Part shown: piece by piece, positions 1 to 8,188 of the stretch
Numbering within the stretch: position 1 is the first letter of the stretch
Layout of the letters: every line of letters starts with the position of its first letter
Source: Zhihengliuella flava
GTDB lineage: Bacteria > Actinomycetota > Actinomycetes > Actinomycetales > Micrococcaceae
DNA: 64,000 bases
Reading direction: 5' to 3'
Assembly: GCF_015751895.1 (NCBI RefSeq)
Contig: NZ_JADOTZ010000001.1
Span: 2,604,001-2,668,000, forward strand
Program-made: the position numbers and the translations under genes
The notes under the pieces: model-generated
Databases searched by the model: none
Told to the model about the DNA's origin: nothing
What the model saw: the letters and a program-made list of their open reading frames with translations, nothing else

Positions 1-134
1 CGGAACTCATCCGCAGTGCCGCCGTGGTCCGGGTGCGTTTTTCTCGCCGCGCGGCGGTAGGCCGACTTGATCTCCTCCGCGGTGGCGGTGCGTGAGACGC
101 CAAGAACGTCATAGTGCGTGCGCTGCGCGGCCAC
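1..134 (-). CDS. J-domain (DnaJ-like) protein, N-terminal part, cut by window edge
   Basis: Reading the minus strand from a GTG at 134 gives 44 codons that run off the left edge. They form the first part of a J-domain: a HYDVLGV start, an AEEIKSAYR helix and the hallmark HPD tripeptide (THPDHGG), which stimulates Hsp70 ATPase activity in this family. An AGGAGG ribosome site lies 6 bases before the GTG (141-146 on the plus strand). The gene diverges from the lipid kinase. Whether it is a full DnaJ or a short membrane J-protein cannot be seen here. Confidence 0.85.
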   Translation of the reverse strand, partial: MAAQRTHYDVLGVSRTATAEEIKSAYRRAARKTHPDHGGTADEF

Positions 135-166
135 GGCCCCCTCCTTGGCTGGGAATCATCTTGGGA

Positions 167-172
167 TAGTTT
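167..172 (+). promoter_or_regulatory. -10 element (TAGTTT) of a likely leaderless transcript
   Basis: TAGTTT fits the actinobacterial TANNNT -10 consensus and ends 7 bases before the GTG at 180, so transcription would begin at the start codon. The same geometry recurs at many genes in this window. No convincing -35 is visible. Confidence 0.5.
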
Positions 173-179
173 TGCATAC

Positions 180-1178
180 GTGAATCAGGCAGACACCGCC
201 GAGCAGCGAGGATCCGCGCTGGGAGAACACGTGCTGTTGGTGGTGAATCCACGAGGTCGGGCACGAGCCCGCGGCGCGCTCGACGCCGCCCGGCTCGCCT
301 TGAGGCGGGCGGGGTATCGGCCCGAGCTCATGTTCGCCTCGAGGGTGCGGGCCGCGACCGGTGCCCTCACTGCGCGCCTGAACGAGCCGGGCCTGGCTGC
401 CGTGGTAGCTGTGGGCGGTGACGGCACGGTTCACCACGTCGTGAACGCGCTGATGGTCTCCGGACGCGACGTGCCGCTCGGGCTGCTTCCGGTGGGCACG
501 GGGAACGATTTTGCGCGCGTCATGGGATTGAGCGCGGCTCGGCCAGCCGAAGCCGTCGCACGGCTCGTCGGCGCCCTCCCTGATGTCTGCTCGACGAAGA
601 CGATGCCTCGGCGCCCCGGCCGCCGCGTCGACGTCGGCCGCGTCGACTCAGCCGCCGGGCCGTCGTACTTCGTCGGCGTCTTCTCAGCGGGATTCGACGC
701 CGTCGTGAACCGGCGCGCGGACCGCCTGCGCTGGGTGCCGGCGGGCCAGCGTTACAACGTGGCCGTCCTCGTCGAACTCGTTCGCTTTGTGCCCCGGCGG
801 TACCGCATGACGCTCGACGGGCGCCCGTCCCGGCCCCGTCGTTACCTGCTCGCCGCGTGTGCCAACGGTCAATACATCGGTTCCGGCATGCGCATCGCTC
901 CGCAGGCTGACGTGGCCGATGGACGTTTTGACGTCCTCACGGTGGACCAGCTGGCTGCCCATCGTTGGGGGATGGTGGCCCGGTTCCTTACCGTGTTTCC
1001 GCGCGTCTTCGCCGGGACGCACCTCACGGTTCCGGGAGTCAGGATCCAGCGGGCGCGCACCGTCCGCCTTGAATTGGCTTCGGGAGCCCCGATCCTGGCT
1101 CACGCGGACGGCGAGCCCGTGGCAGCGTTGCCGGCGACGGTCACCGTGGTGCCACAGGCGTTACGCCTGCTGCTGTAG
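180..1178 (+). CDS. Diacylglycerol kinase family lipid kinase
   Basis: A 332-aa protein of the DAGK catalytic family (DgkB/YegS type), which phosphorylates diacylglycerol or related lipids at the inner membrane face with ATP. The LLVVNPRGRAR strand and the glycine-rich VGGDGTVHHVVNAL nucleotide loop are both present. LLPVGTGNDFARVMGL follows, and the C-terminal part has the GSGMRIAP and ADGEPV segments typical of the family. I chose GTG 180 because a TANNNT box lies 7 bases upstream. GTG 231, preceded by GGGAGA, is a good alternative and would begin directly at the first beta strand. The gene converges on the RibD-like gene, with 17 bases between stops. Substrate not determinable. Confidence 0.85.
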   Translation: MNQADTAEQRGSALGEHVLLVVNPRGRARARGALDAARLALRRAGYRPELMFASRVRAATGALTARLNEPGLAAVVAVGGDGTVHHVVNALMVSGRDVPLGLLPVGTGNDFARVMGLSAARPAEAVARLVGALPDVCSTKTMPRRPGRRVDVGRVDSAAGPSYFVGVFSAGFDAVVNRRADRLRWVPAGQRYNVAVLVELVRFVPRRYRMTLDGRPSRPRRYLLAACANGQYIGSGMRIAPQADVADGRFDVLTVDQLAAHRWGMVARFLTVFPRVFAGTHLTVPGVRIQRARTVRLELASGAPILAHADGEPVAALPATVTVVPQALRLLL

Positions 1179-1195
1179 TCGGATTCGTCGGCAGC

Positions 1196-1936
1196 TCACG
1201 GGCGGGGTAGCGCGCCCTCGTGCGAGGCGCGCCGATACTCGAGCAGCAGTTCGTCACCGTCGACCAACACCTGGTGCAGAGCCAGCCGTCGCAGACTGGA
1301 ATCCCGTGAGGTGGCAATGCGGGAGGCCTGCCCGCCGGTGAGCCAAGGGGCCAAGGTGAGGCAGAATGAATCCACTGCGTCGGCGTCGATGAACGTCCCG
1401 AGCACGTGGGGGCCTCCTTCGGCGTGGATCCGCTGCCAAGAGCGGTCCGCGCACGCGGCCAAGATGCCGGCGGGCGTGATCGTCTCGCCCACGGCCACGA
1501 TGTCGGCTTGCTCGGCCAGACGTTCAGCCCGCTCCGAGGAGGCCGCAGCCGTCGTCGTCAGAAGGACGGGACGGACCGGTGCGTGCACGAAGAAGTCCGA
1601 GTCCGCCTCGATCTGGAGCTCACCCGAGATCACGGCGATCCCCGGGTGCGCGGGCAGCCCCCGATCGGCTCGCCACTGACGAGCCGCGGCGTCGACTAAG
1701 TCTCCCTCGTAGCCCTCAGCCCGAAGAGTCCCGGCCCCGATGAGCACCACATCGGCGTGCCAGCGCAGCAACGCAAAGAGGCGGCTGTCCGCCTCGCCTC
1801 CAAGGGCGGCCGAGACCCCGTCCACCGTGGCCGCCCCATCGAGGGAGGAGACGAAGTTGAAACGAACGAAGGGACCGCTCGGGGGAGCATAGGCGGCGAG
1901 GAGGTCGGCATCGGTCAGTGCGTGTTGGTTAGGCAT
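1196..1936 (-). CDS. Pyrimidine reductase family protein (RibD C-terminal domain)
   Basis: A 246-aa stand-alone RibD_C domain, a dihydrofolate-reductase-like NADPH fold. FVRFNFVSSLDGAATVDG near residue 24 and DVVLIGAGTLRAEGY near 65 are signature segments, and HAEGGPHVLGTFI near residue 173 matches the family's C-terminal EGG motif. There is no deaminase domain, so it is not a complete RibD. It overlaps the 3' end of the FolP2-like gene by 8 bases, implying translational coupling and perhaps a shared role in pterin or flavin metabolism. That role is inference. Members of this family are common in actinobacteria and mostly uncharacterised. Confidence 0.8.
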   Translation of the reverse strand: MPNQHALTDADLLAAYAPPSGPFVRFNFVSSLDGAATVDGVSAALGGEADSRLFALLRWHADVVLIGAGTLRAEGYEGDLVDAAARQWRADRGLPAHPGIAVISGELQIEADSDFFVHAPVRPVLLTTTAAASSERAERLAEQADIVAVGETITPAGILAACADRSWQRIHAEGGPHVLGTFIDADAVDSFCLTLAPWLTGGQASRIATSRDSSLRRLALHQVLVDGDELLLEYRRASHEGALPRP

Positions 1937-2858
1937 CCGTGGTGTCCCTTGGCTGGTGGGCGGGTTCGTTGATCTCGCCCATGTTGTGTTTCAAATACGC
2001 CGGCTCGCGCCACCCCTGGGCGGCCTCAATGAGCCGCATGGCGTGGACCGAATCGGTCACGCTGTGCATGCGCACAATCCGGGCGCCACCCAGCGCGCAC
2101 ATAGTCGCCGCCGCGAGTGAGCCGGACGTGCGGTCCGGTTTCGGCAGATCGAGCGTCTCGCCAATGAAATCCTTATTGGATACGGCAGCTAGCGCTGGGT
2201 AGCCGAGCTCAGCGATTTCACTGAAACGGCGCGTGATCTCGAGAGTATGAAGGGTGTTCTTGTTGAGGTCGTGTCCCGGGTCAATGATGATCTTCTCGGG
2301 CGCGATGCCCGCGTGCAGCGCTACGTCGATGCGTTGCCGGAGAAAGTCCACGATCTCCGTGACGACGTCGGAATAGGCCGGGCGCGCGTACACCGTCCGG
2401 GGCTTGGCCAGCGAATGGGTCAAGACCAGATGCACTCCCGCGTCCGCGACGACGCGGGCGAGCTCCGGGTAGGCGAGACCCGTGGTGTCATTGATGACAT
2501 CGGCTCCGGCTTCGATGGCTCGTTCGGCCACCGCCGGCAGGAAAGTATCCGCCGAGATGATGGTCGGCGACGCCGACCGGACCTGCTGGATCACCGGAAC
2601 GATCCGGTCCGCTTCCTCGTGCGCGTCGAGTGGGGGGCCGGGGGCGAACGGGACGCCGCCGATGTCCACCCAATCGGCGCCGTCGTCCACGGCCGTCAGC
2701 GCCGCGGCGACGGCGGAGTCCAGCGCAAACGTGCGGCCGGCATCGTAGAAGCTATCCGGCGTGCGGTTCACGATGGCCATTACGGCAATCCGCCGCGAGA
2801 AGTCGAGCTCGACGTGCCCGAAGTGGTGCAAGGGGTGAAGCAATGGCGGTTCGAACAC
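1929..2858 (-). CDS. Dihydropteroate synthase family protein, FolP2-like
   Basis: A 309-aa TIM-barrel protein of the dihydropteroate synthase family. The pterin-binding signature appears as MAIVNRTPDSFYDAG and IDPGHDLNKN replaces the usual DPG-GF-K segment. NKDFIGETL replaces the usual SRK-FIG, and RMHSV the usual RVHDV. These changes are those of the FolP2 branch rather than the folate enzyme FolP1, so folate activity should not be assumed. The start is GTG 2858, with AAGGAG 8 bases upstream; the longer upstream reading would run into the divergent gene. It is followed by, and overlaps, the RibD-like gene. Confidence 0.85.
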   Translation of the reverse strand: MFEPPLLHPLHHFGHVELDFSRRIAVMAIVNRTPDSFYDAGRTFALDSAVAAALTAVDDGADWVDIGGVPFAPGPPLDAHEEADRIVPVIQQVRSASPTIISADTFLPAVAERAIEAGADVINDTTGLAYPELARVVADAGVHLVLTHSLAKPRTVYARPAYSDVVTEIVDFLRQRIDVALHAGIAPEKIIIDPGHDLNKNTLHTLEITRRFSEIAELGYPALAAVSNKDFIGETLDLPKPDRTSGSLAAATMCALGGARIVRMHSVTDSVHAMRLIEAAQGWREPAYLKHNMGEINEPAHQPRDTTDA

Positions 2859-2906
2859 GGCGGCGACTCCTTGGGTTGACCACCCCATTCTTATCAGGAG
2901 AGCACC

Positions 2907-2912
2907 TAGTCT
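2907..2912 (+). promoter_or_regulatory. -10 element (TAGTCT), leaderless geometry
   Basis: TAGTCT is followed by six bases (GGAGGT) and then ATG 2919. It could drive a leaderless mRNA, although the G-rich spacer also resembles a ribosome site. The FolP2-like gene starts 60 bases away on the other strand, so the region is a divergent promoter. Confidence 0.5.
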
Positions 2913-2918
2913 GGAGGT

Positions 2919-3710
2919 ATGACGATGAACTTCGCCGGAGCGCATGCCGCCGCGTGGGTGGCCGCGGCCGCTCAACAGGCTCGGCCCACCCCTACGCCGG
3001 AAGCCCAGCTTCCCGCCGCCTTCGAGTCGTACGCGCGCCTGTTTCACCCGGCCGTGGACTTTGACGGCCAGCCGGTGCGCTGGGCGGAGATTGCCCGTAC
3101 GCGCGGAGCCACGTTCCACGCGGGGGCACAATTTGATGCGCTCGCCGGCATCGACGAGAACGGGTTTGCGCTCGCCGATGACGCCTGGGAAGGAGACCCT
3201 CCCCGCGCGGATGGGCTCCCCTTGAGTGACCTGTCCGCGCTGACCGACGTGCTGGAGGAGCAGACGGAATCGGCGGAGCTCTACTTCGCCTTGTGGACGG
3301 GATATGCCTTCGCCGGCGGAGAGAACGACGGCGCCCGGATGATCCTGAGCCCGGCCGAGCGGGCCGACGTCTTGACCTTGGGCGAGGGCGGATACCAGCA
3401 GTATTGGGTGTTCTCGGGCACATTCGCCGACCTGCGCAACCCGGTGTGGGCGGAGTCGGAGCGGACCGCCGAACGGCGCGCGCCGGATTTGGTGTGGCCG
3501 GCCGACCGCAGCTGGTTTGTCTCGACCGAATTATTCGAGGATTCCACGATTCTCGGCGGCAGTGCCGAGCTAATCGCGGCGGTCGTCGCGGCGAGCGCTG
3601 GGGAGCGGGGCGCCGTCGAGGCCCTTCGGCTCGAGGCAGGGACTCGACTAGATCGCGATGAGGTCAATCCACGGGACGCCCACACCGCGGGAGGCGAAGC
3701 CGCTGAGTGA
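2919..3710 (+). CDS. Conserved actinobacterial protein of unknown function
   Basis: A 263-aa soluble, acidic protein with no signal peptide or membrane segment. It carries the pattern I associate with an uncharacterised actinobacterial family: YARLFHPAVDFDG followed by PVRWAEIARTRG near residue 46, then a central LTDVLEEQTESAELYFALW block near 108. A WVFSGTFADL strand and an RSWFVSTELFEDSTILGG segment follow near 172-210. No catalytic motif is evident. It is transcribed away from the FolP2-like gene and lies 66 bases before the cysteine desulfurase gene. No function is proposed. Confidence 0.7.
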   Translation: MTMNFAGAHAAAWVAAAAQQARPTPTPEAQLPAAFESYARLFHPAVDFDGQPVRWAEIARTRGATFHAGAQFDALAGIDENGFALADDAWEGDPPRADGLPLSDLSALTDVLEEQTESAELYFALWTGYAFAGGENDGARMILSPAERADVLTLGEGGYQQYWVFSGTFADLRNPVWAESERTAERRAPDLVWPADRSWFVSTELFEDSTILGGSAELIAAVVAASAGERGAVEALRLEAGTRLDRDEVNPRDAHTAGGEAAE

Positions 3711-3776
3711 GTGGCCGGGCTCGGCGCTACACTTGAAGCGCCCCTGAACCAGCCTGTATGAGGTGCCTGCAACCCC

Positions 3777-5015
3777 GTGACTGCCACCGAGCCCGTCTAC
3801 TTAGACCACGCTGCCACCACGCCGATGTCGCGCGTGGCCTTGGCCGCGATGACGGAGCAGCTGGAGCGCACCGGCAATCCCTCCTCGTTGCACGGGGCGG
3901 GGCGCCGAGCACACCGAGTGGTGGAAAACGCTCGCGAAGACCTCGCGGCGGCCGTGGGGTGTCATCCCACGGAGGTCATTTTCACGTCGGGAGGAACTGA
4001 GGCCGACAACCTCGCGCTCAAAGGCCTCTATTGGGCGCGCACCGCGGCTGAGCCGCAGCGCAACGTCATCTACGTCTCCTCCATCGAGCATCACGCCGTG
4101 ACGGACACCGCGGAGTGGTTGCAATCACATGAGGGTGCACAGGTGCGGTGGATCCCCGTTAATGCGCTCGGTCAGGTCGACTGTGCGTGGCTGGAAGCCG
4201 AGCTCGCGGCCGCGCCGGAGCGGGTCGCCTGCATTGCGGTGATGTGGGCCAACAATGAAGTCGGTACCGTGCAGCCGGTGGCTCGCATCGCCGAGCTCGC
4301 CGCGCGCTATGACATTCCCGTGCACACCGACGCCGTACAGGCGGTGACCGCTGTGGACGTCGATTTCGCTGCCTCTGGTGTGGCCACGCTCGCCGTGAGT
4401 GGCCACAAAATCGGTGGTCCGGTGGGTATTGGCGCCTTGCTGGTCCGGCGCGATGTCAGCCTGACGGCCGTGATCCACGGTGGCGGTCACGAGCGGTCCA
4501 TGCGCTCGGGAACGCTCAACGCCGCCGCGGCGGCCGGATTCGCCGCGGCCGCGCGCGACGGCGTCGCTCGCCTTGCCGACGAGTCCGCCCGCTTGGCGGG
4601 GCTGCGGGACCGGCTGATCGCCGGCGTGCGGGCCGCCGCGCCCGATGCGCGGCTCTCCGGCCCGGAGGACGCGGGCCACAGCGGGGAGCGGCTGCCGGCC
4701 AACGCGCATTTCACCTTTCCGGGGTGTGAAGGTGATTCGCTGCTGTTCGTCTTGGACATGCTGGGTGTGCAATCCTCGACGGGCAGCGCGTGCACAGCGG
4801 GCGTTCCGCGGCCGAGCCACGTGTTGCTCGCCATGGGGTACAGCGAGGACCAGGCCCGCGGGGCGCAGCGGTTCAGCCTGGGGCATACAACGACGCCGCA
4901 AGACGTTGACACCCTCGTGGACGCCATCGCGGAAGCCTACGCGCGGGCTAAAAAGGCCGGGATGGCCAGCACGGAAAGCAGTATTCGAACAGCAGGAACG
5001 GGATTCTCATCATGA
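3777..5015 (+). CDS. Cysteine desulfurase (class V aminotransferase fold, NifS/IscS type)
   Basis: A 412-aa PLP enzyme that removes sulfur from cysteine as an enzyme-bound persulfide. The N-terminal [11 protein letters not shown] and the [15 protein letters not shown] cofactor-binding segment are clear. SGHKIGG contains the PLP lysine (Lys211), and [10 protein letters not shown] carries the catalytic Cys339 on a short loop. Length is normal. GTG 3777 is used because YLDHAATTP follows directly; the best G-rich stretch (GAGG at 3760-3763) is 13 bases away, so the ribosome site is weak. The ATGA overlap with mnmA indicates that it supplies sulfur for tRNA 2-thiouridine synthesis, as in other actinobacteria. 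It may also serve Fe-S assembly. Confidence 0.93.
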   Translation: MTATEPVYLDHAATTPMSRVALAAMTEQLERTGNPSSLHGAGRRAHRVVENAREDLAAAVGCHPTEVIFTSGGTEADNLALKGLYWARTAAEPQRNVIYVSSIEHHAVTDTAEWLQSHEGAQVRWIPVNALGQVDCAWLEAELAAAPERVACIAVMWANNEVGTVQPVARIAELAARYDIPVHTDAVQAVTAVDVDFAASGVATLAVSGHKIGGPVGIGALLVRRDVSLTAVIHGGGHERSMRSGTLNAAAAAGFAAAARDGVARLADESARLAGLRDRLIAGVRAAAPDARLSGPEDAGHSGERLPANAHFTFPGCEGDSLLFVLDMLGVQSSTGSACTAGVPRPSHVLLAMGYSEDQARGAQRFSLGHTTTPQDVDTLVDAIAEAYARAKKAGMASTESSIRTAGTGFSS

Positions 5016-6157
5016 AGGTCTTGGCAGCGATGAGCGGCGGAGTGGACTCCGCCGTGGCCGCGGCACGCGCCGTCGACGCAGGGCACGACGTCGTGGGGGT
5101 GCACTTGGCGCTGTCCCGCATGCCCGGGACGCTGCGGACGGGCAGTCGGGGCTGCTGCACGATTGAGGACTCGAACGACGCGTGGCGCGCGGCCGATCAA
5201 CTCGGCATTCCCTACTATGTCTGGGACTTTTCCGAACGGTTCAAGGAAGACGTGGTCGACGACTTCATCGCCGAGTACGCAGCCGGGCGCACGCCCAACC
5301 CGTGTATGCGGTGCAACGAGCGAATCAAGTTCGCGGCGCTACTGGAGAAGGCGTTGGCGCTGGGGTTCGACGCCGTGTGCACGGGGCACTACGCCAAGGT
5401 CATTGAACATCCCGATGGTTCGCGCGAGCTCCATCGGGCCGCGGACTGGGCCAAGGATCAGTCTTACGTTCTGGGCGTGCTCACGCACGAGCAGCTGAAG
5501 CACTCACTGTTCCCACTGGCGGATACCCCCTCCAAGGCCGAAGTGCGGGCGGAGGCGCAGGCCCGCGGATTCACCGTGGCCAATAAGCCCGACAGTCACG
5601 ACATCTGCTTCATTCCCGACGGCGACACCCGCGGCTGGCTCGAGGAGCGCATCGAGATGAGCGAGGGCGAGATCGTGGACCACGAGGGCCAGTCTCTGGG
5701 GACGCATCCCGGCGCCAACGCGTTCACGGTAGGTCAGCGCCGCGGCCTGAAGATTGGCCGTCCGGCCGCCGATGGCAAGCCGCGGTTCGTCCTCGAGGTC
5801 CGGCCGAAGGAAAACAAGGTGGTCGTCGGTCCCCAGGACCTCCTCGAGGTGGACCGTCTGCGGGGGATCAAGATCAGTTGGGCGGGCCTGCCAATCAAGG
5901 AGGCGGAGACGGGGGAGCGCTTCAACTGCATGGTGCAAGTCCGCGCCCACGCGGATCCCGTGCCCGCCACCGCCGTCCTGACGCAGGACGTGGAGGACGA
6001 CGACGTCGCCACCGAGTTGGTCGTTGACCTGGAGGGGCCGCTTAAGGGCGTGGCGCCGGGTCAGACGATGGTGCTCTATCAGGGCACGCGAGTGCTCGGT
6101 CAAGCGACCATCAACTCAGCGCGCAGCCTCAAGTGGGATCCGGCTGCCGTGTCCTAG
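5012..6157 (+). CDS. mnmA: tRNA-specific 2-thiouridylase MnmA
   Basis: A 381-aa enzyme that thiolates the wobble uridine 34 of tRNAs for Lys, Glu and Gln. It has the PP-loop SGGVDS at residues 8-13. The catalytic cysteine pair is visible: Cys98 in NPCMRCNE and Cys199 in [17 protein letters not shown] motif and the C-terminal beta-barrel ([15 protein letters not shown]) follow. The start ATG overlaps the desulfurase stop as ATGA, so the two are translationally coupled and form a sulfur-relay pair. It converges on the next gene, with 4 bases between stops. Confidence 0.95.
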   Translation: MKVLAAMSGGVDSAVAAARAVDAGHDVVGVHLALSRMPGTLRTGSRGCCTIEDSNDAWRAADQLGIPYYVWDFSERFKEDVVDDFIAEYAAGRTPNPCMRCNERIKFAALLEKALALGFDAVCTGHYAKVIEHPDGSRELHRAADWAKDQSYVLGVLTHEQLKHSLFPLADTPSKAEVRAEAQARGFTVANKPDSHDICFIPDGDTRGWLEERIEMSEGEIVDHEGQSLGTHPGANAFTVGQRRGLKIGRPAADGKPRFVLEVRPKENKVVVGPQDLLEVDRLRGIKISWAGLPIKEAETGERFNCMVQVRAHADPVPATAVLTQDVEDDDVATELVVDLEGPLKGVAPGQTMVLYQGTRVLGQATINSARSLKWDPAAVS

Positions 6158-6161
6158 GAGG

Positions 6162-6545
6162 CTACGGAGCCGATGACCCGGGGCGGCTCGGTTCATCCAC
6201 GACGCCGGTGAGGCGCGTGCCGACCCCTGGATACTCGCAGCGCACGTGCAACGGAGCAACGGCGGGGAGCAGTCGGTCGCCGTGGTCCGCGCAATACAAG
6301 TAGTCGAAGTCAGGCCACCACTTTTTGGGCCTGACGGCCTCGGTGAAACCGCAGACCGTGCAGGTCAGGTGCAGCCACACGGGACGTTTTCCCGTCCGAT
6401 TGGCCTGCGATTGGGCAAGCCACGCCGGAGGGTTGGCCCGCAGGTCGTCGACGTCGGCCTCCTGCATCCGGGCGGGGAGACCGTGGCGCTTGGCCATCTC
6501 GAGGGGGATATCTAGGGCGATGGCGGCATCTCGGCGGGTCAACAT
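6162..6545 (-). CDS. Small protein with HTH-like N-terminus and Cys/His cluster, unknown function
   Basis: A 127-aa protein. Residues 1-40 (TRRDAAIALDIPLEMAKRHG and on) look like a helix-turn-helix. Residues 65-100 contain CTVC and then CADH about 26 residues later, a spacing that could bind one zinc ion. I do not recognise the family beyond its occurrence as a hypothetical protein in actinobacteria. ATG 6545 was chosen because a TATGCT box lies 8 bases upstream and the HTH starts immediately; longer starts run into the chorismate mutase promoter region. It converges on mnmA and diverges from chorismate mutase. A DNA-binding role is inference. Confidence 0.65.
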   Translation of the reverse strand: MLTRRDAAIALDIPLEMAKRHGLPARMQEADVDDLRANPPAWLAQSQANRTGKRPVWLHLTCTVCGFTEAVRPKKWWPDFDYLYCADHGDRLLPAVAPLHVRCEYPGVGTRLTGVVDEPSRPGSSAP

Positions 6546-6553
6546 AGGCTGCC

Positions 6554-6559
6554 AGCATA
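6554..6559 (-). promoter_or_regulatory. -10 element (TATGCT), leaderless geometry
   Basis: On the minus strand TATGCT is followed by eight bases and then ATG 6545. There is no purine-rich ribosome site in the spacer. Confidence 0.45.
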
Positions 6560-6607
6560 TGCGCGCAACACTGTGGAACCGAACCGGGCGTGGAGTGGAG
6601 GCCCACC

Positions 6608-6613
6608 TAGACT
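6608..6613 (+). promoter_or_regulatory. -10 element (TAGACT), leaderless geometry
   Basis: TAGACT, a good TANNNT box, is followed by GGTGGGT (7 bases) and ATG 6621. Confidence 0.5.
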
Positions 6614-6620
6614 GGTGGGT

Positions 6621-7022
6621 ATGAGCGACACGCAGCCGACGCCGAACGCCCAGCGCCACAGCGGCGACTACGACCCGCACGCCAGTTCGCTGCGGGGCGA
6701 GGTCGATCCCGGCGTGATGGAGGAACTGCTCGCGGTCCGTGGCAGCATCGACAATATTGATGCAACCCTCGTGTATTTGTTAGCCGAGCGATTCAAGGCC
6801 ACCCAGCGGGTGGGGCACCTTAAAGCGGAGCATGCCCTTCCTCCGGGAGACCCGGGCCGGGAAGCGGCACAGATTGCTCGCCTCCGGCGGCTGGCCGAGG
6901 ATGCACAGCTAGACCCTGCCTTTGCGGAGAAGTTTCTGAATTTCATCATTTCCGAGGTCATCCGGCACCACCAAGCCATCTCCGCCTCGCGGGCCGGCGA
7001 TGGCGCGGATCCGTTAACCTGA
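6621..7022 (+). CDS. Chorismate mutase, AroQ class
   Basis: A 133-aa all-helical protein. Residues 35-115 match the AroQ chorismate mutase fold: LLAVRGSIDNIDATLVYLLA, then RFKATQRVGHLKAEH with the basic active-site residues, then a FAEKFLNFIISEVIRHHQ helix. It converts chorismate to prephenate for Phe and Tyr synthesis. The first 30 residues are a polar extension. An upstream in-frame ATG at 6573 exists, but the TAGACT box 7 bases before ATG 6621 fixes the later start. It is followed after 5 bases by the MetE-like gene, which seems to have its own promoter. Confidence 0.85.
   Translation: MSDTQPTPNAQRHSGDYDPHASSLRGEVDPGVMEELLAVRGSIDNIDATLVYLLAERFKATQRVGHLKAEHALPPGDPGREAAQIARLRRLAEDAQLDPAFAEKFLNFIISEVIRHHQAISASRAGDGADPLT
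7015..7020 (+). promoter_or_regulatory. -10 element (TAACCT) inside the end of chorismate mutase
   Basis: TAACCT is followed by seven bases and ATG 7028. The last T is also the first base of the TGA stop (7020-7022) of chorismate mutase. The downstream gene has no ribosome site, which supports a leaderless start. Confidence 0.45.
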
Positions 7023-7027
7023 TCGGC

Positions 7028-8092
7028 ATGCCTGATCATTCTTCGGCCCCCACACGCGAGTCAACACTGTCGGCATCCGTTCGCGTGAGCGCTCATGGCG
7101 ACATGCCCGGAACGGATCCCGTGGAGGCGACGCGCGTGATCCGCGGCGAGCTGGGGGCGCCGCATGTGCCGCACCTCGTCGAACTGCCCGCCCGGGGAGT
7201 CGGTGCCGACCCCGTGGGGCGCACCGTCGCGGTCCTGTCCGAACTCTCCGCGGACGTGCGAACCTATGGCTGGCAGTTGGTCGATGCGCCGGGCCACGAG
7301 GGTCGCCGCGCCGAATCGCTGCTGCGCGGAGATATCAACGTTCTCGCCGATGCACTGGGCGCTGAGGACGCACCCACCCGCGAGCTCAAAACACGCTTGC
7401 GCGGCCCGCTCTCGCTAGCGCGAGACCTCTTTCTGCGCACGGGCGAGCGTGCCTTGTCAGATCACGGTGCCCGGCGGGATGTGGCGGAGTCGCTGGCGGC
7501 CGGGCTGACAGACCACCTCGGGGCCCTGCGCGGGGCCGGTGCCACGCGGGTTACAGTGCATCTCGATGAGCCGGGCCTGACGGACATCCTGGAGGGTGCG
7601 GTACCTACCGCCAGCGGCTACCGCACCCTGCGGTCCATCGGCCGGCAGGAAATGTTGCGGGCGTGGCGGACCGTGATCCAGGCCGCGCGGGAGGCGGGAG
7701 CGGACGACGTCGTATTGTCCACGGACGCCGCCCCGCGCTCACTGGCCGCCGTGGCAGAGGCCATGACCGGGGCTGAGTGCACGGGAATTGCTCTGCCCAT
7801 CAGCCCGTTGGATATGCCCGCGTGGGAGCAATTGGCCGAACTGGTTGAAGGCGGTACCTCGCTCTGGCTGGGGCTGATTGATCCGCGGCGTGAGCCGCCC
7901 GGAGTCCTCCGGTGCGTGGAGGCGGTGCGCGGCCCGTGGCGGAGCGTGGGACTGACCGACGCGTCCCTCGGGCGCCTGAGACTCCTGCCAACGGATGGGT
8001 TCGACGACGTTGCACCGCACCACGTCCGGGCGGTCCTGACCCGATTGCAGCAGACGGCGGAGGCGCTCAATCAGATCATGGCGGACGCCTAG
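7028..8092 (+). CDS. MetE-like (cobalamin-independent methionine synthase) protein lacking zinc-site motifs
   Basis: A 354-aa protein equivalent to the C-terminal barrel of MetE, related to the short actinobacterial 'methionine synthase' next to mnmA (Rv3015c type). Recognisable family segments are MPGTDPVEATRVI, HLVELPARGVGADPVGRT, GWQLVDAPG, a VHLDEPGLTDIL strand near residue 182 and PTASGYRTLRSI. The position where relatives carry HCC reads LSTDAAP here. The TPTCGLAG position reads LTDASLGRL. The usual N-terminal GIGSLPGTDP reads AHGDMPGTDP. Without His/Cys ligands the zinc-activated methyl transfer is unlikely, so it is probably a non-catalytic or repurposed member. Reading frame and length are intact, so it is not an obvious pseudogene. 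Confidence 0.75.
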   Translation: MPDHSSAPTRESTLSASVRVSAHGDMPGTDPVEATRVIRGELGAPHVPHLVELPARGVGADPVGRTVAVLSELSADVRTYGWQLVDAPGHEGRRAESLLRGDINVLADALGAEDAPTRELKTRLRGPLSLARDLFLRTGERALSDHGARRDVAESLAAGLTDHLGALRGAGATRVTVHLDEPGLTDILEGAVPTASGYRTLRSIGRQEMLRAWRTVIQAAREAGADDVVLSTDAAPRSLAAVAEAMTGAECTGIALPISPLDMPAWEQLAELVEGGTSLWLGLIDPRREPPGVLRCVEAVRGPWRSVGLTDASLGRLRLLPTDGFDDVAPHHVRAVLTRLQQTAEALNQIMADA

Positions 8093-8131
8093 CGCGCCGC
8101 GAGATGCTGCTGGGCGCGCGAGGCGCTAGGC
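8087..8131 (+). terminator. Inverted repeat between MetE-like gene and mtrA
   Basis: GCCTAGCGC (8087-8095) pairs perfectly with GCGCTAGGC (8123-8131). An inner GCGCGCC/GGCGCGC pair extends the stem with a bulge. The left arm covers the upstream stop codon and the right arm overlaps a TAGGCT box (8127-8132) that is the likely mtrA -10. It could be a terminator without a T-run or an operator for mtrA. Confidence 0.45.
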
Positions 8132-8188
8132 TGAGGAGCAGGTGTACGCGGTGGCAGCCGTGTCTGTGGGGAGCGACGAAGGGAAGCC

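Noticed and set aside
7028-8092. MetE-like gene as a pseudogene
   Set aside because: The frame is full length with no stops or frameshift and most structural motifs are kept; only ligand motifs changed.
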